From: Corynebacterium sp. ACRPH
GTDB taxonomy: Bacteria > Actinomycetota > Actinomycetes > Mycobacteriales > Mycobacteriaceae
Length of the DNA stretch: 55,632 nucleotides
Direction: 5' to 3'
Assembly: GCF_022347285.1 (NCBI RefSeq)
Contig: NZ_JAKRND010000016.1
Span: 1 to 55,632, forward strand
The first letter of the stretch is position 1. Every line of letters starts with the position of its first letter. Both the position numbers and the translations under genes were made by a program. This document shows positions 8,101 to 16,160 of this stretch, one piece after another. Under the pieces are notes generated by a model that was not told the DNA's origin, ran no database searches, and saw nothing but the letters and a program-made list of their open reading frames with translations.

Positions 8101-9189
8101 GTCTACGTGGCTCGGCTCGTCCTGTTGACGCAGAGACGTGGCCAGCACTGCAATACGGGCCTTCTCCAGGCTCAACACCTGAGACAATTGGCCCTCCAGC
8201 CAGCGCCCATGCTCGGAATCCATGTCCAGCACCACCACAATGAAAGGCTCTTCCAGAGACTTCATTTGGTACCGGGCGCGCTCCTTCAACTCGTCATTGC
8301 GGCGCTCCACCTCCTGAAGCAACGTTTGGGCGGAAGTTTCATCGTGGCTCACCTGGCGCTTGCCCAGAGGCCCATCAAACTCGTCCTCACTCAAGACGTG
8401 AGGAAGCCACAGCGCCCAATCTGCCGTATCCGCATGATCAGCCAATGGCAATGCAAAGTGGAAACGTACGTCATCAGGAGCATGGAACACCGCCGCTTGG
8501 GTGACAATCGTGCGCAGAGCCTCCGTTGTCAGCTGGGGAGAACCCACCAAACTGACCACACCACGGGCTGGAATGGCGATGGGAGTATTCTCCACGGTTT
8601 GAGTGCGCTTCAGCATGCGCTCTGCGTGCGCTTGGGAGATCGGCTCCGGAATGGCCAACGGGTCCGTGGCCTCCTTCACCTTGATGCCGCACGCCAGCTG
8701 GCACGTCCCTGATCCGATGCGGGTGACCAACACATCTTCGTCGCTTCGGCGCCGCTCCCACAGACGGAAGGGATTTCGAATGGCATCCTGCAGCGCGCCT
8801 GGCTCGGGGCTGCGCATTGCTGCGACCTTTTGTTGCTCAGTTGCCTTGTCTTTTGCCTTCGCCTCCATTTCCTTCAGGTGCTCCAAGAAACGAATGCGGG
8901 CTGTTTCGGCCTCCTTGCGCTTGCCCGTGCGCGAACGCGCGAACATCACCAGCGCGCTGACGATCACCATCACGAACATCACCGAGCCGATGGCCATGCG
9001 GATAGGGTTGCCGGACGACATCATCATGAGCACCATGCCCATGCCACCAATAACTGGAAGCAGGAACGTCACCGCATTCGCCGCCGCCCCATTGGAACGG
9101 ATCGTTGGAATCTGGGCCAACTCCAACGGCCCTTGTGGCACTATCGCTCGATTCGCGCGAGCCGGACGGTGAATAATCTTGGTGGACAT
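5134..9189 (-). CDS. eccC: Type VII secretion ATPase EccC (fused EccCa-EccCb)
   Basis: A 1351-aa FtsK/SpoIIIE-type motor of an ESX secretion system, matching full-length fused EccC. Two membrane helices lie at about 37-57 and 65-84. Three ATPase domains follow, with Walker A motifs GATGSGKSE (about 502), GAPQSGKTT (about 866) and GEHASGKTT (about 1150). The matching strand motifs are LVDFKGGATF/LFVVIDEFGEL, MYIADLNGSAF/VFLIIDGWA and IYIVVDDFEQF. In known EccC proteins ATPase 1 drives secretion and the distal domains bind the export signal of Esx cargo. It is transcribed away from eccD and towards the 233-aa and WXG100 genes. The ATG at 9189 has only a weak ribosome-binding site. Identity is very secure. 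Confidence 0.97.
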   Translation of the reverse strand: MSTKIIHRPARANRAIVPQGPLELAQIPTIRSNGAAANAVTFLLPVIGGMGMVLMMMSSGNPIRMAIGSVMFVMVIVSALVMFARSRTGKRKEAETARIRFLEHLKEMEAKAKDKATEQQKVAAMRSPEPGALQDAIRNPFRLWERRRSDEDVLVTRIGSGTCQLACGIKVKEATDPLAIPEPISQAHAERMLKRTQTVENTPIAIPARGVVSLVGSPQLTTEALRTIVTQAAVFHAPDDVRFHFALPLADHADTADWALWLPHVLSEDEFDGPLGKRQVSHDETSAQTLLQEVERRNDELKERARYQMKSLEEPFIVVVLDMDSEHGRWLEGQLSQVLSLEKARIAVLATSLRQQDEPSHVDVRVSIEDSRDFQVQLIDRGEVREPKPGEDGFVERMLYGGFRGRLDEVSPALAESVARSLSPLRLVEDATPDAPLEQTIGLDAMLGIDDFATYDIAHQWSPGGADEFLKVPFGIDAEAQPIYLDIKESAKSGMGPHGLCVGATGSGKSEVLRTIVLAQVINHHPDQLSLVLVDFKGGATFAGLEPLPHTAAVVDNLADEAGLVDRLHDSILGEIQRRQHVLQKAGNLANVAEYNAIRQKQIGQDGSTSMDPLPVLFVVIDEFGELLAAKPEFIELFVQIGRIGRSIGVHLLLASQRLEEGRLRGLESYLSYRIGLRTFSASESRTAIGSTAAHELPPIPGSGYLKVDPDIFDRFKAAYVSGPYTSSASQEERELPPVPMPLELENTTESWLQQRVEAHQLSLATNAKKSANIQPAVEPTTTLELVVSRLIPAAEPTRQIWLPPVPDRIDLGSALGQVELTSDRGMRAQRTGQLQILLGLKDKPLEQWQGPLVVDLAGSQGNVAIMGAPQSGKTTTVKSLVLATALTHTPAEVSMYIADLNGSAFTGFAELPHVGDVATRFDEDKLRRMFSEMLQFLADRERIFAEHRLSSVEDMRRAHAAGRLPELPSADVFLIIDGWATLRHDFEDLAEQAQNLAARGLGYGVHVVFATGRWADFRLQLQAVIGTKLEHRLNDPLDSSIGKKPQEQLAGQPTGRILSADKLFSHVASPVLDQPDVVREQSTQALISAIAQASPFKNAPAVRMLPEKVMLQELIEASGGQPAVVALAESTLQPVRFDLDGAQRHLFIVGEHASGKTTALRALMSEAIRGKQPGQVMFGIFDARRTLLGECPEEFLGEYAGTKSAAELLAKGIAKELERRLPPADVTQEQLRDRSWWQGPEIYIVVDDFEQFEGTNNPLRPLVPFLSHGADIGLHVWIARRAAGVSRATYDTFAQGIRDNGANGLLLSGERQEGAVWPKVYLQQLPTGRAQWVRGPGRVELVQLGFRSPN

Positions 9190-9306
9190 TACTTCAGCAA
9201 AAACTCTCTACGCACGTATCGGGGATCAACAGGACAATCGGCCGCTAGGCGCATACAAGGGCACCCAGTCACGTGCCACACGACAATCCATGTAATCATT
9301 ACTACT

Positions 9307-10812
9307 ATGTCTGCGATGTTTGTGAGATTAAGTGTGTTTTGGCAAGACCATCAATTGGATGTCAGCCTCCCAGCACACAGGCCCGTCATCGACTACCTCG
9401 ATGACGTGGTGGAACTGTTCCGTGGACGAGTAGCAGATTCCGAATTTACCGCAGACGTGGAAGCTACCGCGCACCTGTGGGTGCTGTCCTCCCCAGAAAC
9501 GGGGATTATCAACGCTGAGCGCACTCTCGAAGACTATGAGGTGCTGGACGGACACAAGCTCTACCTGTCGCAGCGAGCTGAAGCCGCCCACGCACCATTT
9601 GTCGATGACATCATGGCCGAAATGCGCAGCACCATTGGTGCCTCCCAGTTTGCGTGGTCTGGAACCACTCGCACAGATGGTTTGCTGGCAACTATGTTGG
9701 CCACTATTACGTTGGTTGGCCTCGTCGCACTCAAGGGTGTGTGGGGTAGCAGTCTCGCAGGGCTTGGTTTTGGGCATGGCTCGTCCGCCGGTGGACACGT
9801 TGTGGAGGCGTGGAATTCAGGTCGAATCACAAGCGTCGTGACCGCTACGATCCTGACCCTCGTGGCAATCGGGATTGCTCTGTGGAAGCCCCGTCCGTGG
9901 GCTCAGAAGTTGGCGTGGTCCCTGCCTATCTTTGGATTCATCGTCTCTGCAGCCGTGTTGCGGCCTGTGGATAGTGCGCCAGGGCTAGCCTGGACAATTA
10001 GCATCACTGCGCTCTGTGCGGCCATCGCAGCGTGGATCGCGCTGAGGAAGCAGGCGACAGCTACAGCGGTTTCAGCCGGGATCGTCGCCGTTGCTGCGGC
10101 GGTCTTCGGCCTAGCAACCTTCCTTGGAGCAAGTCCGTTTGCGCTGGCCGCGTGGACAGCATGGCTGCCCATCGCGATGCTACTGACCACGTCGACGCTT
10201 GCCATCAGTAGCACCGGGCTTGCCGCGATGCTTCGTCGCAGTGACGCAGGTGAATCCATTAGCCGCGAATCCATCCGCGCCGCCGCCCTGCGCACTGAAG
10301 CAATTAGTCGCGGTATGAGCTGGGCCGCAACAATCATGGGCGCCCTTATTGTGCTTGTTCTCAACACAAGCAGCTACTGGCAACAGGGGCTCATTGCAGC
10401 CCTGCTGGCGATCATCTTGATCCTGCGCACGACTGGCTTTTCGGATGCTCGCATCATTAGCCCTCTGCTCATCGCCGGAATCACTGGCCTCGCCACGAGC
10501 ACCGGCAGCTTCGTGCATTGGTTCTTAGGCGACGGATCGCAGACTGGCAAGGACTCGACCGATCAGTTTGGTGTGAATGCGTGGATCTTCAACGGCGCTA
10601 CTGATAGTTGGCAGCCATGGGCTGCAGCCGCCCTGGTCATCGTCATCTCGCTGATTGTTCTAGCCTTTATCGCAAGCCGTCAGCCGGACGAACTGGCCGA
10701 GGCTCGCATGGCCAAAGTCATCACATTCATTGACGTGGCGGCGTCCCTTGCATTCATCCCCATTGTCCTCATCGGGCAAGGTGTGCTGACCTACTACTGG
10801 GCGGTCAGTTAG
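9307..10812 (+). CDS. eccD: Type VII secretion membrane protein EccD
   Basis: A 501-aa integral membrane protein. Residues 1-95 form a ubiquitin-like domain (FVRLSVFWQDHQLDVSLP ... EDYEVLDGHKLYL). From about 135 onward there are some eleven hydrophobic segments, the EccD plan (family length about 470-510). EccD forms the membrane channel region of the ESX core with EccB, EccC and EccE. I chose the ATG at 9307: the open frame extends to 8830, but only inside eccC on the opposite strand. ATG 9316 is an alternative. No Shine-Dalgarno is visible, but TAATCA lies 8 nt upstream, so the mRNA may be leaderless. It is divergent from eccC across 117 nt and ends before a bidirectional terminator. Confidence 0.93.
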   Translation: MSAMFVRLSVFWQDHQLDVSLPAHRPVIDYLDDVVELFRGRVADSEFTADVEATAHLWVLSSPETGIINAERTLEDYEVLDGHKLYLSQRAEAAHAPFVDDIMAEMRSTIGASQFAWSGTTRTDGLLATMLATITLVGLVALKGVWGSSLAGLGFGHGSSAGGHVVEAWNSGRITSVVTATILTLVAIGIALWKPRPWAQKLAWSLPIFGFIVSAAVLRPVDSAPGLAWTISITALCAAIAAWIALRKQATATAVSAGIVAVAAAVFGLATFLGASPFALAAWTAWLPIAMLLTTSTLAISSTGLAAMLRRSDAGESISRESIRAAALRTEAISRGMSWAATIMGALIVLVLNTSSYWQQGLIAALLAIILILRTTGFSDARIISPLLIAGITGLATSTGSFVHWFLGDGSQTGKDSTDQFGVNAWIFNGATDSWQPWAAAALVIVISLIVLAFIASRQPDELAEARMAKVITFIDVAASLAFIPIVLIGQGVLTYYWAVS

Positions 10813-10847
10813 GCGTCGTTCTACTAGGACCCTGGCGATAGATATAA

Positions 10848-10886
10848 GAAAGCTCGTGGCGCGAGGAACGCACCACGAGCTTTTTT
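10848..10886. terminator. Bidirectional terminator between eccD and htdX
   Basis: The inverted repeat AAGCTCGTGG / CCACGAGCTT has a 13-nt loop and T6 on the plus strand and a matching A/T-rich flank on the other side. It lies between convergent gene ends and can stop transcription from both. Confidence 0.85.
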
Positions 10887-10941
10887 ACCGGCAGGTGATC
10901 AGCCAGTTCTGCCCGCCAAACCGACGTTGGCTAGATGTTGG

Positions 10942-11871
10942 CTAGATTCTTTCGACCTTGCCCACAGCGTGCAGGGTCTTTAGCTTAGAAGCCTTGCGCA
11001 GCTGCAGATCCCACTCGCTGGGGCGCGGGTAGGCCTTGTCGCCCGCAGCCTCGGCGAAGAATGCCACGGTGGTCGGCAGCGTAACAGGCTTGGCGAACTC
11101 CACGCTGAAACGTGCAGCGGAAGGCAGCAAGCCCTCCAGGCCGCGCAGCATCGTGGCAGCGGACCACATGCCGTGCGCAATGACGGCCGGGAAGCCGAAT
11201 GCCTTCGCGCCAACGCTGGAGACGTGGATCGGGTTCTTATCACCCGAAGCCTGCGCGTACTCCTGGATGTCCGCCGGGGTGACGCGGAACTTCGCGGATG
11301 GGGTCGCGTCGTACTCATCGAACTCAACCGGCTCCAGAATGCGGCCGTCGGTCGGCTGCTTGTCCTTGTAAGGCGAGGAGCTGGAAAGCTTCGCACCCTT
11401 AGACAGGAAGCCACTGGTCTGCTTCCACACGTCCTCGCCGTCGACGGAGACGACGGTAACGACATCCAGCAGCACACCCTTGGTGTGCGGACGCAGGTTC
11501 TCCGCGTGCACGCGGATGTCCAGCACATCGTCCACGGTCAGGTCGCGGGTCTGCTCGATGCGGTTGGTCAGGTGCACCAGGCCCACGGCATTAACAGGGG
11601 AGTCCGATGCAGTCAGGATCTTCATGACAATCGGGAAGCTCAGCACGTACGGGTACGTGATCGGCAACTCGTTGCGTAGGCGCAGGCCCGTTGCCGCGTT
11701 GTAGGCAGCCAGCTCCGGCACCTTGATCTTGACGCCCTCAACCTTGAACGCAGTCTTTGGATTGTCCTTGGCGCTGCGGGGGCTACCCACGCCCGGAACA
11801 ACATCCTTGACGGCGTTGCGGTACTCGTCCATCAGCACTGGGATGGAATCCAGCTTCTTGTAGTCAACCAC
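10942..11871 (-). CDS. htdX: MaoC-like (R)-specific enoyl/3-hydroxyacyl dehydratase, HtdX-like
   Basis: A 309-aa protein with a double hotdog layout: an inactive N-terminal half, then a MaoC domain. The hydratase-2 motif is at about 205-235 (YAQASGDKNPIHVSS ... IAHGMW), with the expected catalytic Asp211 and His216. Such enzymes hydrate or dehydrate acyl-CoA/ACP intermediates of fatty-acid metabolism. The gene order htdX-fabG4 facing fadA2 matches the Mycobacterium tuberculosis block Rv0241c-Rv0242c-Rv0243, which supports the name. It follows fabG4 by 44 nt on the same strand, so the two probably form an operon. The ATG at 11871 has a nearby GGAG-type ribosome-binding site (AAAGGAG). The exact substrate is unknown. 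Confidence 0.9.
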   Translation of the reverse strand: MVDYKKLDSIPVLMDEYRNAVKDVVPGVGSPRSAKDNPKTAFKVEGVKIKVPELAAYNAATGLRLRNELPITYPYVLSFPIVMKILTASDSPVNAVGLVHLTNRIEQTRDLTVDDVLDIRVHAENLRPHTKGVLLDVVTVVSVDGEDVWKQTSGFLSKGAKLSSSSPYKDKQPTDGRILEPVEFDEYDATPSAKFRVTPADIQEYAQASGDKNPIHVSSVGAKAFGFPAVIAHGMWSAATMLRGLEGLLPSAARFSVEFAKPVTLPTTVAFFAEAAGDKAYPRPSEWDLQLRKASKLKTLHAVGKVERI

Positions 11872-11915
11872 TGGTCGTGGCTCCTTTCTCTACAGTTCGC
11901 TTGACGGGGTTCGTC

Positions 11916-13262
11916 TTAGGCGCCCAGCATTGCCTGGCCACACACGCGGACAACGTTGCCGGTGACAGCCTGGGAAGCCGGAGCTGCGAAATAGGCGATG
12001 GTCTCGGCGACGTCCACGGTCTCGCCACCCTGCTGCAGGGAGGACAGCAGACGGCCACCGACGCGAGTGCCGAACGGGATGGCGGCGGTCATCTGGGTCT
12101 CGATGAAGCCCGGAGCCACAGCGTTGACGGTGATGCCACGGTCAGCCAGCTTCTCGGAGAAGGAATCCACGAAGCCGATCACGCCGGCCTTGGTAGCGCC
12201 GTAGTTGGTCTGGCCACGGTTACCGGCGATACCGGCGATGGAAGCCACGCCGATGACACGGCCGTTGTCGGCCAGGCCGCCGTTATCCAGCAGCTTCTCG
12301 GTGATGCGCACCGGTGCAGCCAGGTTGACGGCGATGACGGAATCCCAACGGCCCTCGTCCATGTTGGCCAGCAGCTTATCGCGGGTGATGCCGGCGTTGT
12401 GGACGATGATGTCGATCGGGCCGCCGTGGCGAGCCTCCGCGTGCTCCTTCAGCTTCTCAGCAGCGTCGGCAGCGGTGACGTCCAGCGGCAGGGCAGTGCC
12501 GCCAACCTTGTTGGCGGTCTCTGCCAGGCCCTCGCCAGCCTGCGGAACGTCCACGCAGATGACCTTGGCACCGTCGCGAGCCAGCACCTCTGCGATGGTG
12601 GCGCCGATACCGCGGGCAGCGCCGGTAACCACGGCGATCTTGCCCTCGGAAGGCTTGTCCCAGTTGGCCGGGGCGGTCGCGGACTGGGCGTCAACACGAA
12701 TAACCTGAGCGTCCACGAACGCCGACTTGGCGGACAGGACGAAGCGCAGGGTGGACTCCAGGCCAGCGAGGTCGGCGGAAGCGTCCGGGGCGGTGTACAC
12801 CAGCTGGACGGTGGCGCCGCGCAGCAGTTCCTTACCGACGGAGCGGGTGAAGCCCTCCAGGGCACGCTGAGCGATGCGCTCGTCAGCGTTGTCAATCAGC
12901 TCAGGGGTGGTGCCGATGACCAGCAGGCGAGCGCAGGGCTGCAGCTGACGCATGACCGGGTGGAAGAAGTCGTACAGCTGACGGAGGTCTTCCGGCTTGG
13001 TGATGCCGGTGGCGTCAAAAACCAGACCGGCGTACTTGTTATCGCCAGCGGAGGTAGAGACCTTGTAGTCGTCGGCGAGCAGCTCCTCGATGCGGCCGAC
13101 CAGGCGACCGGAACCGCCCAGCAGAACACGGCCGTCCAGCGCGGGCTCGCCCTCCTTGTAACGACGCAGCTTCGTCGGTACCGGCAGGCCAGCCTGCTTG
13201 GAGATCTTCTTGCCGAGGTCCGAGTTGATGAACTTCAGGTATGCATCCTGGTTTTCAGGCAC
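11916..13262 (-). CDS. fabG4: 3-oxoacyl-(ACP/CoA) reductase, FabG4-type
   Basis: A 448-aa high-molecular-weight FabG. The N-terminal half (about 1-205) is a degenerate nucleotide-binding domain. The second half is a classical short-chain dehydrogenase, with [14 protein letters not shown] as cofactor loop, NAGITRD, and the Ser-Tyr-Lys centre in [19 protein letters not shown]. It closely follows mycobacterial FabG4 (454 aa) to the final [14 protein letters not shown] place the start at GTG 13262 ([10 protein letters not shown]) because GAGGAG lies about 9 nt upstream; the frame runs open to 13406 but that would cross the promoter. It reduces 3-oxoacyl thioesters, and with HtdX and the thiolase FadA2 could run a chain-elongation or degradation cycle. 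Confidence 0.93.
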   Translation of the reverse strand: MPENQDAYLKFINSDLGKKISKQAGLPVPTKLRRYKEGEPALDGRVLLGGSGRLVGRIEELLADDYKVSTSAGDNKYAGLVFDATGITKPEDLRQLYDFFHPVMRQLQPCARLLVIGTTPELIDNADERIAQRALEGFTRSVGKELLRGATVQLVYTAPDASADLAGLESTLRFVLSAKSAFVDAQVIRVDAQSATAPANWDKPSEGKIAVVTGAARGIGATIAEVLARDGAKVICVDVPQAGEGLAETANKVGGTALPLDVTAADAAEKLKEHAEARHGGPIDIIVHNAGITRDKLLANMDEGRWDSVIAVNLAAPVRITEKLLDNGGLADNGRVIGVASIAGIAGNRGQTNYGATKAGVIGFVDSFSEKLADRGITVNAVAPGFIETQMTAAIPFGTRVGGRLLSSLQQGGETVDVAETIAYFAAPASQAVTGNVVRVCGQAMLGA

Positions 13263-13280
13263 TAGCTTTAACTCCTCATG

Positions 13281-13308
13281 TCTATATTTTCGCCACAGTG
13301 GGTGGCAA
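13281..13308 (-). promoter_or_regulatory. fabG4-htdX promoter
   Basis: Read on the minus strand, TTGCCA and TATAGA are separated by 16 nt, ending 18 nt before the GTG start of fabG4. A small inverted repeat, GCCAC-N5-GTGGC (13292-13306), lies within it and could be a regulator site. Confidence 0.6.
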
Positions 13309-13389
13309 TTCGGCGCGAAATATACAAGTCTTGTTGGCGATACGCACACGCGCGTTGCCGAGACAATGTATGTTCTCATGTATAACCAT

Positions 13390-13411
13390 ACGGTGTGATC
13401 GAGCACACCGT
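13390..13411. promoter_or_regulatory. Palindromic operator candidate in fabG4//fadA2 intergenic region
   Basis: ACGGTGTG-ATCGAG-CACACCGT is a perfect 8-bp-arm palindrome. It sits just downstream of a TATAAC hexamer (13381-13386) that could be the fadA2 -10 element, and so would overlap the transcription start. The form suits a TetR-type regulator of fatty-acid genes. The regulator itself is not in the window. Confidence 0.5.
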
Positions 13412-13462
13412 GTAGGAAAACGTTCTTTCAATTCACATTCTTCGATGGAGTGACACAAAAAT

Positions 13463-14779
13463 ATGACTAACGGAGCACCCCGCAAGGTCGCCATCCTGGG
13501 CGGCAACCGCATCCCGTTCGCCCGTTCCAACAAGGAGTACGCGAACGCGTCTAACCAAGACATGCTGACCGCCGCCATCGATGGCCTGGTCGCACGCTAC
13601 GGCCTGCAGGGCGAGGAGCTGGGCCAGGTCGTCGCCGGCGCCGTGCTGAAGCACTCCCGCGACTTCAACCTGACCCGCGAGACCGTCCTCGGCTCCGCAC
13701 TGTCCTCCACCACTCCGGCCTTCGATCTGCAGATGGCCTGCGGCACTGGCCTGGCTGCCCTGGTACAGGTTGCGGACGCAATCGCCCTGGGCCGCATCGA
13801 GTCCGGCATCGGCGGCGGCGTGGACACCACCTCCGACGCACCGCTGGCTGTTAACGATCAGCTGCGCAAGACCCTGATCAAGCTGAACAACGCGAAGACC
13901 ACCACCGACCGCCTGAAGCTGGTCGGCCAGATCCGCCCCTCCCAGCTGGCCCCGGAGCAGCCGAACAACGGTGAGCCCCGCACCGGACTGTCCATGGGTG
14001 ACCACGCGGCCATCACCGCCCGCGAGTTCGGCCTGACCCGCGAGGAGCAGGACCAGCTGGCAGCTGAGTCCCACCAGAAGCTGGCCAAGGCATACGACGA
14101 GGGCTTCTTCGAGGACCTCATCACCCCGTACCTGGGCGTGCAGCGCGACACCAACCTGCGCCCGGACTCCAACGTAGAGAAGTTGGCCAAGCTGAAGCCG
14201 GTCTTCGGCAAGAAGGACGCCGAGCAGCACGGCACCAAGGCCACCATGACCGCCGGTAACTCCACCCCGCTGACCGACGGCGCTTCTGCAGTCCTGATCT
14301 CCTCTGAGGAGTGGGCGGCAGAGCACAACATCCCGGTTAAGGCATACCTGGTGGACTCCGAGGTTGCTTCCGTGGACTTCATCAACGGCCGCGACGGCAT
14401 GACCCCGGACGGCCTGCTGATGTCCCCGACCTATGCGGTTGCGTGCCTGCTGAAGCGCAACAACCTCACCCTGCAGGACTTCGACTTCTACGAGATCCAC
14501 GAGGCCTTCGCCTCCCAGAGCTGCGCCACCCTGAAGGCTTGGGAGTCCGACGAGTACTGCCGCGAGCGCCTGGGCCTGGATGGCGCCCTGGGTGCCATCG
14601 ACCGCGCAAAGCTGAACGTTAAGGGCTCCTCCCTGGCAGCCGGCCACCCGTTCGCCGCTACCGGCGGCCGCATCATCGCCACCGCTGCGAAGGTGCTGGA
14701 GGAAAACGGCGGCGGTCGCACCCTGGTTTCCATCTGTGCAGCAGGTGGTCAGGGCATCGTCGCCATCATCGAGCGCTAA
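13463..14779 (+). CDS. fadA2: Acetyl-CoA acetyltransferase (thiolase), FadA2-like
   Basis: A 438-aa thiolase. It has the acyl-accepting Cys93 in MACGTGLAAL, the NEAH-loop equivalent EIHEAFASQ, His395 in GHPFAATGG, and the second catalytic Cys425 in ICAAGGQG. Thiolases cleave 3-ketoacyl-CoA or condense acyl-CoAs. The gene is divergent from fabG4-htdX, the same layout as fadA2 (Rv0243) in M. tuberculosis. Codons are strongly biased to C/G third bases, which suggests high expression. The ATG at 13463 is preceded by GGAGTGAC. Family call is certain; whether it works in synthesis or degradation is not shown. Confidence 0.93.
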   Translation: MTNGAPRKVAILGGNRIPFARSNKEYANASNQDMLTAAIDGLVARYGLQGEELGQVVAGAVLKHSRDFNLTRETVLGSALSSTTPAFDLQMACGTGLAALVQVADAIALGRIESGIGGGVDTTSDAPLAVNDQLRKTLIKLNNAKTTTDRLKLVGQIRPSQLAPEQPNNGEPRTGLSMGDHAAITAREFGLTREEQDQLAAESHQKLAKAYDEGFFEDLITPYLGVQRDTNLRPDSNVEKLAKLKPVFGKKDAEQHGTKATMTAGNSTPLTDGASAVLISSEEWAAEHNIPVKAYLVDSEVASVDFINGRDGMTPDGLLMSPTYAVACLLKRNNLTLQDFDFYEIHEAFASQSCATLKAWESDEYCRERLGLDGALGAIDRAKLNVKGSSLAAGHPFAATGGRIIATAAKVLEENGGGRTLVSICAAGGQGIVAIIER

Positions 14780-14782
14780 AGC

Positions 14783-14819
14783 GCCGCTAGCCGCTAGCTG
14801 CTAGTTAGCTTCTAGCGGC
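14783..14819. terminator. Hairpin between convergent fadA2 and DUF4185 gene
   Basis: GCCGCTAG (14783-14790) and CTAGCGGC (14812-14819) are perfect inverted arms. The loop is rich in further CTAG/GCTAGC repeats, and AGCGGC repeats follow. There is no T run, so it may act as a factor-dependent or bidirectional stop. Confidence 0.5.
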
Positions 14820-14842
14820 CAGCGGCTGCGAGCCGCCGGTTG

Positions 14843-16099
14843 CTAGAACACCTTCGCCAGATCGGTCTTGTACACCACCGCGTTGTAGCTGTGCCACGAG
14901 GTGGCCACCCAGTACAAGTTCCCATCGGTCTGGTGCGGGTACATATACCCGCCGTAGATATCCGGCACCTGGGCCCTGGAGATCAGCGTTTTCGCGCTGC
15001 TCCAGGGCCCTTCTGGGCTATCGGCTTGGCGCAGCACCATTCCTTGAGTGGATTCGTAGAGTGCCAACCACTTGCCGAGGTGCTCGTTGTACTGCACGGA
15101 TAGTTCGGAGACTCGCCCGTCGAGCACTGGCTTTGCAGCGTCCATGCGGGAGCTCCAGCCACTGCCGTCCCAGTAGTCCGCGGAGCTGAAGTCGGGGAAT
15201 TCCGCCTCGTTGATGCGTGCCAAGCGCGCCTGGCCGGAGCGCCCCGACGGGGTGCCGTAGACGTACACGTAGCCGTCGTCGCCCGCAGCTGCGCCCTCCG
15301 GTGCCTTGGCGAAGGCGGTCATCTGGAAGTAGTCGTTGCTACGGCTGTGTGCTGGGAGGTCAGGCAGGCGGCTGTCCTTAGAAGCCACCGAGCTGGTGCG
15401 GTAGGAGCTCGGCACCACGGAGAAAGTCTTCCCGCCATCTGTGGATTTCGCCGTCGCGGCGTAGTTCGTGCGCCACTGTCCCGGGCGCCCCCAGTCGCGC
15501 ACGGACATGAAGTCCACGTACTGCGCACCATTTACCTCGATGCCTGCGGTCGGGATGATTGTCTTCTCCACACCGTCGATCTTTAGAGATTCAGGTAGGA
15601 ATTCTGCGGAGTTCGCCCCCGTGGCAGGGCCACCCATGTGGATGCCGTTGGAGGGATCCATATCGTCGGTCTCGTACAGAGCATTGGAGTGCCAGCCGTT
15701 GTTTCCGGCACCGCAGCGGAAGGAATCACCGAACGCTGCCAGCACGCGCCCATCGCCGGAATCCCACATGATGCCCAGGTCGGTGGAGCTCAAACCCGTC
15801 TTGTCGGTGCGGTCGGGGCCGAACCGGCCGGTAAGCACGTGCATCGCCTCGGTATTTCCGGTGACCTTCGGCATGCCCTCGGGCTTACCGGTCAGCCACT
15901 GTGGCTGCCCGAGACTACCGGCAAGTGAGCCGCTGCTGCTGGCGACCAGCCCATCGCTGGTGGTGGGCTTGTAAGTCCAGCATGGATCCGCCGCGGCGTG
16001 ACCCGTAGACAGGGCGGTCACGGCGGTGGCAGTAGCCAGGATTGAGCCGGCAGTCAAGGTTGCGGCGAGGGTGCGGCGAGAGGCAGAAATCTTATGCAT
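14843..16099 (-). CDS. Secreted DUF4185 domain protein
   Basis: A 418-aa exported protein. The N-terminus (MHKISASRRTLAATL, then a hydrophobic stretch ending GHAAADPC) is a signal peptide with a twin-arginine-like SRRTLA, so Tat export is possible. The mature part carries DUF4185/glycosidase-like beta-propeller signatures: LGIMWDSGDGRVLAAFGDSF, NGWHSNALYETDDMDP, KWLALYESTQGMVLRQADSPEGPWS and IYGGYMYPHQ. The activity of such proteins is not established; some are thought to act on cell-envelope glycans. I chose ATG 16099 because the longer frame only adds non-homologous residues before the signal peptide. An inverted repeat overlaps the start and -10 region. Divergent from the small exported protein next door. 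Confidence 0.88.
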   Translation of the reverse strand: MHKISASRRTLAATLTAGSILATATAVTALSTGHAAADPCWTYKPTTSDGLVASSSGSLAGSLGQPQWLTGKPEGMPKVTGNTEAMHVLTGRFGPDRTDKTGLSSTDLGIMWDSGDGRVLAAFGDSFRCGAGNNGWHSNALYETDDMDPSNGIHMGGPATGANSAEFLPESLKIDGVEKTIIPTAGIEVNGAQYVDFMSVRDWGRPGQWRTNYAATAKSTDGGKTFSVVPSSYRTSSVASKDSRLPDLPAHSRSNDYFQMTAFAKAPEGAAAGDDGYVYVYGTPSGRSGQARLARINEAEFPDFSSADYWDGSGWSSRMDAAKPVLDGRVSELSVQYNEHLGKWLALYESTQGMVLRQADSPEGPWSSAKTLISRAQVPDIYGGYMYPHQTDGNLYWVATSWHSYNAVVYKTDLAKVF

Positions 16100-16116
16100 G
16101 CAAGTTATATTTGCAT
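16098..16116. promoter_or_regulatory. Inverted repeat over the start of the DUF4185 gene
   Basis: ATGCAA-N7-TTGCAT covers the DUF4185 start codon and the TATAAC hexamer just upstream of it (minus strand). It could be an operator, but chance or RNA structure is also possible. Confidence 0.35.
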
Positions 16117-16160
16117 ACGTCCTTCTGCGTTGCCCGCCGAACTCCGCTATATTTTCGGCT

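Noticed and set aside
8830..9306. Longer N-terminus for eccD
   Set aside because: The extension is antisense to eccC and lacks similarity; the ubiquitin-like domain starts at about 9307.
11877..13265. Long open frame antisense to fabG4 (462 aa)
   Set aside because: Composition shadow of a strongly biased gene; fabG4 homology is on the other strand along the whole length.
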